From: Pseudonocardia sp. CNS-004
GTDB lineage: Bacteria; Actinomycetota; Actinomycetes; Mycobacteriales; Pseudonocardiaceae
Direction: 5' to 3'
Assembly: GCA_001942185.1 (NCBI GenBank)
Contig: MKJV01000022.1
Location: forward strand, 1 to 64,000
DNA length: 64,000 nt
The notes beneath the pieces are model-generated. The model was not told where the DNA came from. It worked only from the letters and a program-made list of their open reading frames with translations, and did no database searches. The position numbers were made by a program, and so were the translations under genes. This document shows, one piece after another, positions 58,187 through 64,000 of this stretch (position 1 is the stretch's first letter; the number at the start of each line of letters is the position of its first letter).

Positions 58187-58922
58187 AGAGACGCACCTGC
58201 TCCTGGTGTTGGCGAACGTGGGCCTGGGCCATGAGGTCGAGCACGGGCGCGCCGGGCGCCGGCAGCAGTTCGGGCGGGCAGGGCTCGGCGGCCTCGGCGA
58301 CGACGGCGTCCAGCACCGGTCGCAGTGCGACCACCGCGGCGTTCACGGCGAACGGGTCGAGCCCGAGCAGTCGCACCGCCGCGGACGCCGGCCCGCTCAC
58401 GGCGAGGTAGGCGGCGCAGTGTGCTGCGGCCGCCGGGCTGCCTCCGTCGATCCCGATCACTGCTCCGACCAGCAGCGGATGGTGTGGCCGGGACGTCGCG
58501 GCGACCAGCGCGTCCAGCACGGGCGACGGCCACGCGGCCCTCGCCGCGCGCAGGGCCGCCCGCCCTTGGGCTCGGGACGCGTCGCGCTGCGCCGTCGACG
58601 GCGTGCGGGCGTCCAGCTCGGCGTCCAGAAGGGCGAACGGCGCGCTCGTCACGGTGGCCGCCGCGGCGAACGCTGCGGCGACCAGCCCGGCCGTGCGAAG
58701 CCGACCGTGCAGGAACGACGCCAGGTCGGCCACGCCCGTGACCAGCCCGCGCGCGACGGCCTCCTCCACCCCGCCGGAGTGCACGTGCCCGCCGCCGGGG
58801 AAGCGGGCGTCGGCGAGGGTGAGCGCCGCCAGCGACGGAGTGATCGCGGGTATCGGTTGCCCATTGCTGTCACCACGACGATGAGCAACCGATACTGCGG
58901 ATCTTGCGGGCTCGGGCAGCAT
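58176..58922 (-). CDS. ureF: Urease accessory protein UreF
   Basis: 248 residues. UreF core: [40 protein letters not shown] and [20 protein letters not shown]. It is the GTPase-activating partner of UreG. The ATG overlaps the ureC stop (ATGA). The first 30 residues ([16 protein letters not shown]) precede the usual UreF start and are encoded partly by a perfect 11-bp inverted repeat, so this extension may come from an inserted palindrome. Confidence 0.85.
   Translation of the reverse strand: MLPEPARSAVSVAHRRGDSNGQPIPAITPSLAALTLADARFPGGGHVHSGGVEEAVARGLVTGVADLASFLHGRLRTAGLVAAAFAAAATVTSAPFALLDAELDARTPSTAQRDASRAQGRAALRAARAAWPSPVLDALVAATSRPHHPLLVGAVIGIDGGSPAAAAHCAAYLAVSGPASAAVRLLGLDPFAVNAAVVALRPVLDAVVAEAAEPCPPELLPAPGAPVLDLMAQAHVRQHQEQVRLFVS
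58850..58895. repeat. Perfect 11-bp inverted repeat inside the ureF 5' end
   Basis: GTATCGGTTGC (58850-58860) and GCAACCGATAC (58885-58895) with a 24-bp spacer. In the mRNA it would form a stem just after the ureF start codon. Confidence 0.7.
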
Positions 58923-60637
58923 CAGAAGAGGAAGTAGCGCTGAGCCATCGGCAGCTCGGACACCGGTGCCGGCTCGACGAGCTCGCCGTCGATCCGGACG
59001 GCGAACGAGTCGGCGTCGACCCGCACCTCCGGGGTCGCGTTGTTGGCGATCATGTCGGCCTTCCCCACCGACCGCGTGTCGGCCACGGGCAGCGCAGGTT
59101 TGGTCAGCCGCAGGTGGTCGAGCCCGGCGTCGAGTGCGGCGGCCGCCACGAAGTTCCGGCTGGTCTCGGCGGCCACCAGCGGTGCCGCCCCGAACATCGG
59201 GCGGGGGAACACCGGCTGCGGGGTGGGGATCGAGGCGTTGGCGTCGCCCATCTGCGCCCACGCGATGAACCCGCCTTTGAGCACGAGCTCCGGGCGCACC
59301 CCGAAGAACTTCGGCTCCCACAGCACGAGGTCGGCGAGCTTGCCGATCTCGACGGAGCCGATCTCGTCCGCCATGCCGTGCGCGATCGCCGGGTTGATCG
59401 TGTACTTCGCGACGTAGCGCCGGGCCCGCAGGTTGTCGGCGCGGTCGTCGCCGGGAAGCGCCCCGCGGGCGGCCTTCATGACGTGCGCCGTCTGCCACGT
59501 CCGGATGATCACCTCGCCGATGCGGCCCATCGCCTGGGAATCCGAGCTCATCATCGAGATCGCACCCATGTCGTGCAGGTGGTCCTCGGCCGCGATCGTG
59601 CTCGGCCGGATGCGGCTCTCGGCGAAGGCGAGGTCCTCCGGCACACCCGGGTTGAGGTGGTGGCAGACCATCAGCATGTCGAGGTGCTCGTCGATCGTGT
59701 TGACGGTGTGCGGGCGTGTCGGGTTGGTCGACGACGGCAGCACGTTGGCCTGTGCCACCACCTCGATGATGTCCGGCGCGTGACCGCCGCCCGCTCCCTC
59801 GGTGTGGAAGGCGTTGATCGAGCGTCCGGCGATCGCCTCGAGCGTGGAGGAGAGGAAGCCGGCCTCGTTGAGCGTGTCGGTGTGGATCGCCACCTGCACA
59901 CCGGACGCGTCGGCCACCCGCAGGCAGGCGTCGATCGCCGCCGGGGTGGTGCCCCAGTCCTCGTGCAGCTTGAACCCGCCCGCACCGGCCCGCAGCTGCT
60001 CCCACAGCGCGTCGGAGCTGGTGGTGTTGCCCTTCCCCATCAGCAGCACGTTGATCGGGAGGTGGTCGAGGGCCTGCAGCATCCGGCCGATGGCGCGCGG
60101 GCCGGGCGTCACGGTGGTGGCCTTCGTGCCCTCGGCCGGGCCGGTGCCGCCGCCGGCGAGCGTCGTGAGGCCCGCGGCGAGTGCGGTGTCGACCAGTCCC
60201 GGGGTGATGAAGTGGACGTGGCAGTCGATCCCACCGGCGGTGAGGATCTTCCCGTTCCCGGAGACCACCTCCGTGGACGGGCCGATCACCAGCGCCTCGT
60301 CGACGCCGTCCATCGTGTCCGGGTTGCCCGCCTTGCCGATGCCGACGATCCGCCCGTCGCGCACACCGACGTCGGCCTTGACCACGCCCCAGTGGTCGAG
60401 CACCACCGCGCCGGTGATCACGAGGTCGGGGGCGCCCTCCGCGCTCGTGCGGGTGGACTGGCCCATCGACTCGCGGATCACCTTGCCGCCGCCGAACAGC
60501 ACCTCGTCGCCGGACGCCCGCCCGCGGCTGCGGTCCTCCGTCACCTCGACGAGAAGGTCCGTGTCGGCCAGCCGGATGCGATCGCCCACGGTGGGGCCGA
60601 ACAGGTCGACGTAGCGGCCGCGCTCGATCGAGCTCAT
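58922..60637 (-). CDS. ureC: Urease alpha subunit UreC
   Basis: 571 residues, intact. Nickel ligands and active site: [13 protein letters not shown], carbamylated Lys in [44 protein letters not shown] and the flap [20 protein letters not shown]. Hydrolyses urea to ammonia and carbamate. The start ATG 60637 ([20 protein letters not shown]) overlaps the ureB stop. Confidence 0.98.
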   Translation of the reverse strand: MSSIERGRYVDLFGPTVGDRIRLADTDLLVEVTEDRSRGRASGDEVLFGGGKVIRESMGQSTRTSAEGAPDLVITGAVVLDHWGVVKADVGVRDGRIVGIGKAGNPDTMDGVDEALVIGPSTEVVSGNGKILTAGGIDCHVHFITPGLVDTALAAGLTTLAGGGTGPAEGTKATTVTPGPRAIGRMLQALDHLPINVLLMGKGNTTSSDALWEQLRAGAGGFKLHEDWGTTPAAIDACLRVADASGVQVAIHTDTLNEAGFLSSTLEAIAGRSINAFHTEGAGGGHAPDIIEVVAQANVLPSSTNPTRPHTVNTIDEHLDMLMVCHHLNPGVPEDLAFAESRIRPSTIAAEDHLHDMGAISMMSSDSQAMGRIGEVIIRTWQTAHVMKAARGALPGDDRADNLRARRYVAKYTINPAIAHGMADEIGSVEIGKLADLVLWEPKFFGVRPELVLKGGFIAWAQMGDANASIPTPQPVFPRPMFGAAPLVAAETSRNFVAAAALDAGLDHLRLTKPALPVADTRSVGKADMIANNATPEVRVDADSFAVRIDGELVEPAPVSELPMAQRYFLF

Positions 60638-60958
60638 GCCTGGGGCCCCCGCTCGTCGAGGCGCCCGCGAACTCGGGGCGCAGGCCGGGCACCCGGCGGG
60701 CGCCTGCGAGCGGCACGAGCGCGACCTCCCGCTCCACACCCGGCTCGAACCGGACCGACGTGCCGGCCGGGATGTCCAGGTGCAGGCCCCACGCCGCGGC
60801 CCGGTCGAACTCCAGGCCGGGGTTCACGGCCGCGAAGTGGAAGTGCGAGCCGACCTGCACCGGCCGGTCGGCGGTGTTCACGACCACCAGCGTCGCGCGC
60901 TCGCGGCCGGGTTCAGCTCCACCGGCTCCTCACCGGGGAGCACTTCGCCGGGGACCAT
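60634..60958 (-). CDS. ureB: Urease beta subunit UreB (two frame breaks)
   Basis: About 108 residues. The start [18 protein letters not shown] and the body [40 protein letters not shown], ending LDERGPQA, are unmistakable. Two one-base gaps (near 60911 in CCCGG|CCGCG, and near 60655 in GGCGCC|TCGAC) disrupt the frame; both are most simply missing bases in homopolymers. Overlaps both ureA and ureC by 4 nt. Confidence 0.9.
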
Positions 60959-61260
60959 CAGACGATCGGGCTGTGGACGGTGACGAGCTTGGTGCCGTCC
61001 GGGAACGTGGCCTCGACCTGTACCGATCCGAGCATGTCGCCCACCCCGTCGAGCACGTCGTCCTTCGAGAGCACTTCTCGTCCGCTCGACATGAGCTCGG
61101 AGACCGTGCGGCCGTCCCTCGCCCCCTCCAGCACGTGGTCGGTGATCAGCGCGACGGCCTCGGGGTGGTTCATCCGCAGGCCGCGCGCCCTGCGGGCTCG
61201 CGCGACGTCCGCCGCGACGTGGACGAGCAGCTTGTCGCGCTCCTGGGGGCTCAGGTGCAT
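60958..61260 (-). CDS. ureA: Urease gamma subunit UreA
   Basis: 100 residues, intact. [60 protein letters not shown] and [20 protein letters not shown] are the standard UreA blocks. ATG 61260 is the conserved start. First gene of ureABCFGD. The promoter must lie in the 149-bp gap up to 61410. Confidence 0.95.
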   Translation of the reverse strand: MHLSPQERDKLLVHVAADVARARRARGLRMNHPEAVALITDHVLEGARDGRTVSELMSSGREVLSKDDVLDGVGDMLGSVQVEATFPDGTKLVTVHSPIV

Positions 61261-61409
61261 GCCCGCCATCCTCAACGCGGTTCGTTACCCGGGTGCGTCG
61301 AACATGTTTCCGGCGTTGTCACCGTGACCGGGGTGCATACACCCGTACCCGGCGGCTGTCACCTGATCGTGAGAGGGTGCGGCGATGAGCGACCGCCAGC
61401 GAGTGAATC

Positions 61410-61946
61410 ATGGGCGCAGCGCCTGGCGACGCCGGCCGAGCGGCGGCGAGGGCGAGCGGTGAACGGGGGCCCCACCCGGGCGGGCCGCGCTACGACGCCC
61501 CTCCCCGGCCGCCGACCGCGCCCTACCCGACCCCTCCCCAGCCTCCCGGCAGGCCACCGATGGGCCCGCCTCCCGCCACGCAGGACCGCACGGCGTTCCT
61601 CCCCACGACACCGATCCCGACGGTGCGGGCGGAGGTGCCCCGCAGCCCGGCACGCCGCCCCCGTCCCGTCGAGGACGACCCCCGCGACTACGACTCGCGT
61701 GACTACGACTCCCGCGACTACGACTCCCGCGGTTCGCGTAGCCGGGGGCAGATCTTCGCCGGCGTGGTGCTGCTGCTGGCGCTGGCCGTGTCCGCGTTGA
61801 TGTACTACCTGACCTACCAGACGCTGGCATCCGTGAGCATCACGTCCGGCGACTCGCTCGGCGGTGCCGGTGACCAGGCGATCGGCCTCGGCGGGGCCTT
61901 CTTCGGTGCGCTCGTGGTCTTCGTGCTCGCCGTGATCGCCTCGTGA
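61410..61946 (+). CDS. Proline-rich membrane protein with DYDSR repeats
   Basis: 178 residues. A long Pro/Arg-rich cytoplasmic region contains three tandem DYDSR units (DNA repeat at 61686-61730), then two helices (IFAGVVLLLALAVSALMYYL and IGLGGAFFGALVVFVLAVIA). No known family. The exact start is uncertain: an ATG at 61385 opens a different short frame, so a missing base upstream is possible. Its stop overlaps the next gene. Confidence 0.55.
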   Translation: MGAAPGDAGRAAARASGERGPHPGGPRYDAPPRPPTAPYPTPPQPPGRPPMGPPPATQDRTAFLPTTPIPTVRAEVPRSPARRPRPVEDDPRDYDSRDYDSRDYDSRGSRSRGQIFAGVVLLLALAVSALMYYLTYQTLASVSITSGDSLGGAGDQAIGLGGAFFGALVVFVLAVIAS

Positions 61947-62200
61947 TCGCCCGGCCCAAGATGCTCGCGGGCCTCGGGCTCGCAGCGTCGCTGCTGCTGC
62001 CGGTCGCCGCGCTCGCGCTCGGGGTCTGGTACGGCGGGTCGGTGCTGCGGCAGAACGTCGAGAGCGAGATCGCTCAGGCGGGCCCCGAGGTCGCGGCGCA
62101 GGGTGCGGCCGCGGCTGCCGACGCCATCATCAAGGAGCTGGAGAGCCGTGGGCTCGACGCAGGGCCGGTGCGTGACCTGATCACGGGCGCGGTCGGGTAG
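61943..62200 (+). CDS. Small exported or anchored protein
   Basis: 85 residues. A hydrophobic N-terminus (MLAGLGLAASLLLPVAALAL) followed by an Ala-rich helical domain (VAAQGAAAAADAIIKELESR). GTG 61943 overlaps the preceding stop (GTGA), so the two small membrane proteins form a unit. Function unknown. Its end overlaps the convergent TetR gene by 20 bp. Confidence 0.55.
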   Translation: MIARPKMLAGLGLAASLLLPVAALALGVWYGGSVLRQNVESEIAQAGPEVAAQGAAAAADAIIKELESRGLDAGPVRDLITGAVG

Positions 62201-62813
62201 CCGACGGGAAGTCCAGCCCACCGGCCAGCAGGTCGAACGCCTCGTCGAACAGGGTCGACAGCGGCACGTCGGGGCGGTGGACCTGCCATTCGCCCACCGT
62301 GGTCTCGAGTGCGACCAGGGCGATCGCCGCCACCAGCTGTGGCCGCCCGTCGCGGGTCGGGTCGACGCCCATCCGTGCCGCGAGCATGCCCGCCATCTCG
62401 CCACTCCGCAGCGCCGCCCGGTGCAGTGCCGCCGCCCGCACGGCCGGGCTGCTGAGGAGCAGTGCGCGCGCATTCCGGACGTGGATCCCGCCGCCTTCGG
62501 AGCCGCCGTCCTCGTGCGCGCGTACGACCTCGACGACGGCCCGGCGCAGTGCCGTGAGCACCGACTCCTCCGGCGGGCGGGCCTCCAGCGTGCGGATGAC
62601 CTCCGTGAGCTGCTGGTCCAGCACCGAGACGGTGACGTCCTCCTTCGAGGAGAAGTAGCGGAAGAACGTCCGCGGCGAGACGTCGACGGCTGCCGCGATC
62701 TGCTCGACGGTGGTGTTCTCGACGCCCTGGCGTGCGAAGAGCACGCACGCGGCGTCGGTCAGGGCCTCGCGGGTTCGCTGCTTCTTGCGTTCGCGCAGCC
62801 CGGATCCATCCAC
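62181..62813 (-). CDS. TetR-family regulator
   Basis: 210 residues. HTH: RTREALTDAACVLFARQGVE, NTTVEQIAAAVDVSPRTFFR and YFSSKEDVTVSV, followed by an all-helical ligand domain (TALRRAVVEVVRAHEDGG; LVAAIALVALETTVGEW). GTG 62813. Divergent from a deazaflavin nitroreductase-like gene across a 37-bp palindrome, its probable operator. Confidence 0.85.
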   Translation of the reverse strand: MDGSGLRERKKQRTREALTDAACVLFARQGVENTTVEQIAAAVDVSPRTFFRYFSSKEDVTVSVLDQQLTEVIRTLEARPPEESVLTALRRAVVEVVRAHEDGGSEGGGIHVRNARALLLSSPAVRAAALHRAALRSGEMAGMLAARMGVDPTRDGRPQLVAAIALVALETTVGEWQVHRPDVPLSTLFDEAFDLLAGGLDFPSATRPRP

Positions 62814-62847
62814 CGGGGCACCGTACGCCCGGCAGGGATCGAGGCAC

Positions 62848-62884
62848 ACTGTGACATCTGTCAGTTGCTGACAAGTGTCACAGT
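62848..62884. promoter_or_regulatory. 37-bp palindromic TetR operator
   Basis: Outer arms ACTGTGACA and TGTCACAGT pair perfectly, inner arms TGTCAG and CTGACA pair around TTG; each 17-bp arm has only two mismatches. It lies 34 bp from the TetR start and 16 bp before the nitroreductase start. Confidence 0.8.
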
Positions 62885-62900
62885 ATGACAGATTTGCGGC

Positions 62901-63371
62901 ATGCTCAAAGCCCCGCACGCCTCGTCCCCGTTCTGGAAGCTGCACCGCCAAGGTGCCCGCCTGAACCGGGCCCTCTTCCGCTGGAGCGACGGCCGCGTCG
63001 GAGGGACCTTCCGCGGCGCCCCCGTCCTCCTGCTCGACCACGTCGGCCGCCGGTCCGGCGCCGCCCGCACCAACCCCCTGATCTACCTGGCCGACGACCA
63101 GAACCTCGTGATCGTGGCGTCGAAGGGCGGGACCGACACGCACCCGGCCTGGTTCCACAACCTCATGTCGATGGCCACCACGGAGGTCGAGCTGGTGGGG
63201 GGCGTGCGCCGCCGGGTCCGGCCACGCGTGGCCGAAGGGGCGGAACGCGAGCGGCTGTGGACCCGCCTGGTGCAGATCTACCGCCCGTACGCGGACTACG
63301 CGACCTACACCGACCGCGAGATCCCCGTCGTCGTCCTCGAACCGGTGGGCGACCAGCAGTCCTCGCAGTGA
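62901..63371 (+). CDS. Deazaflavin (F420)-dependent nitroreductase-family protein
   Basis: 156 residues. DDN/nitroreductase split-barrel pattern: FRGAPVLLLDHVGRRSGAAR, TNPLIYLADDQNLVIVASKG, GTDTHPAWFHNLMSMATTEV. In actinobacteria this family uses F420H2 to reduce quinones or nitro compounds. Controlled by the divergent TetR through the adjacent operator. Its stop codon lies within the first bases of a 135-bp repeat. Confidence 0.8.
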   Translation: MLKAPHASSPFWKLHRQGARLNRALFRWSDGRVGGTFRGAPVLLLDHVGRRSGAARTNPLIYLADDQNLVIVASKGGTDTHPAWFHNLMSMATTEVELVGGVRRRVRPRVAEGAERERLWTRLVQIYRPYADYATYTDREIPVVVLEPVGDQQSSQ

Positions 63372-63502
63372 TCGCCGAAAACGGTGCCAGGACGACTCAT
63401 CCGTCGTCCCGCCACCACTACCGACGATCGACATGCACATGATCGGCCGAAGTGGTGCCAGGGCGGCATATCCGGCGCTCGCGAACCACTTCCGGTGATC
63501 AC
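63368..63502. repeat. 135-bp palindromic intergenic repeat, family A, copy 2
   Basis: Same ends (GTGATCGCCG, GGTGATCAC), same length and 114 of 135 bases shared with 2945-3079. It begins at the nitroreductase stop codon and lies before the convergent urtE gene, the same kind of position as copy 1. The sequence between it and urtE (63503-63571) is featureless. Confidence 0.85.
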
Positions 63503-63571
63503 GCTCCCCGTTGGCCGGCGACAAGGGCACTGAGGGGCGGGCCCTCCGTGACACGCTGGGTCTTGACGCGT

Positions 63572-64000
63572 CTAGATCGCCATCGCCGACCGCACGTCCG
63601 TGACCGACGCGGCGCCGCCCCGGCCGTCGGCGGTCACCCGCCCCGACGCCAGCACGTAGTAGCGGTCGGCGGCGTCGAGTGCGAACCCGACGTGCTGCTC
63701 GACGAGCAGCACCGACAGCCCGCCGCGGCGGGTGAGCGCGCGGATGGCGGCCTCGATCTCGGCCACCACGGACGGCTGGATGCCCTCGGTGGGCTCGTCG
63801 AGGATGAGCATCCGCGGCTGCGTGATCAGCGCGCGGGCGATGGCGAGCTGCTGGCGCTGCCCGCCCGAGAGTAGCCCGGCGCGCCGGCCGAGCAGCTCCT
63901 CCAGCGCCGGGAAGAGGTCGAGCGCCTCGTCGATCAACCCGTTGCCGCGGGGCTTCGTATCGGCGACGACCTGCAGGTTCTCCAGTGTGGTCAGCTGCCC
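63572..64000 (-). CDS. urtE: ABC transporter ATP-binding subunit, UrtE/LivF type (partial)
   Basis: C-terminal 142 residues; the start lies beyond the window. Visible: GQLTTLENLQVVAD, ABC signature LLSGGQRQQLAIARALI, Walker B MLILDEPTEGIQPSVVAEIE, and the H-loop VLLVEQHVGFALDAADRYYV. DEPTEGIQPS is characteristic of LivF/UrtE subunits; the nearby urease genes favour urea (UrtE) over branched-chain amino acids. No frame break is seen. Confidence 0.75.
   Translation of the reverse strand, partial: GQLTTLENLQVVADTKPRGNGLIDEALDLFPALEELLGRRAGLLSGGQRQQLAIARALITQPRMLILDEPTEGIQPSVVAEIEAAIRALTRRGGLSVLLVEQHVGFALDAADRYYVLASGRVTADGRGGAASVTDVRSAMAI

Noticed and set aside
61290..61330. GlnR box upstream of ureA
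   Set aside because: On the ureA strand GTGAC is followed by GAAAC at a spacing of 7, not 6, and there is no second half-site; the match is too weak to annotate although nitrogen control of urease is plausible.

Overview
The window is 64 kb of very GC-rich actinobacterial chromosome, most likely from Pseudonocardia or another member of the Pseudonocardiaceae. The reasons are the extreme third-position GC, many GTG starts, an HspR-controlled dnaK-grpE-dnaJ-hspR operon, a mycobacterial EtfD-type iron-sulfur reductase, and a gene content that recalls the etfD - dnaK - fba - pyrE - clpB stretch of mycobacterial chromosomes. The species is inferred, not shown.

Layout. 1-3.1 kb: edge of an IS630-type transposase, a methyltransferase/AraC divergent pair, a membrane protein. 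3.2-5.4 kb: etfD. 5.9-13.9 kb: a compact type IV secretion-like operon (pilin-like protein, PrgI/VirB3-like protein, VirB4 ATPase, TrbL/VirB6-like protein, VirB8-like protein, NlpC/P60 wall hydrolase and one unknown protein) with no coupling protein or relaxase in view. 14.0-18.9 kb: a gutted kinase gene, then dnaK-grpE-dnaJ-hspR behind two HspR boxes. 18.9-25.2 kb: a VapBC-like pair, an MFS exporter, a peptide-type ABC importer without ATPase genes, and a TauD-like dioxygenase. 25.2-34.1 kb: globin-FNR protein, PNPOx-like protein, a parS-like site, an AAA ATPase/TPR membrane pair, clpB with an HspR box, SDR and pyrE. 34.1-38 kb: an envelope redox group (ferric-reductase-like, DUF4142, Asn/Gln-rich secreted protein). 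38.1-43.4 kb: NmrA-like protein, then an alcohol dehydrogenase/DUF59/amidohydrolase operon opposite an AcoR/MimR-type activator; this matches the accessory part of a propane/acetone monooxygenase locus without the monooxygenase. 43.4-55.8 kb: rRNA/tRNA methyltransferase, DUF4262 protein behind a LexA-like box, HAD hydrolase, GlxA/DJ-1 pair, GH76, two DedA proteins, a sigma factor, fba-DUF3151, FUSC protein, acyltransferase, NCS1 transporter. 55.9-64 kb: gntR and the ureABCFGD operon, two small membrane proteins, a TetR/nitroreductase divergent pair with a long palindromic operator, and the edge of a urea ABC transporter gene (urtE).

Two features cut across the window. First, about 30 coding breaks occur in some 20 genes, and nearly all are explained by one missing base, often in a homopolymer; they hit core genes (dnaJ, hspR, clpB, ureB), so they are most likely sequencing deletions and I annotate the genes as intact in reality. 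Second, at least four families of palindromic intergenic repeats are present. All four convergent gaps longer than 100 bp carry one, and two of these are 135-bp copies of the same element near the two ends of the window.

No rRNA, tRNA, CRISPR array or complete prophage was seen.
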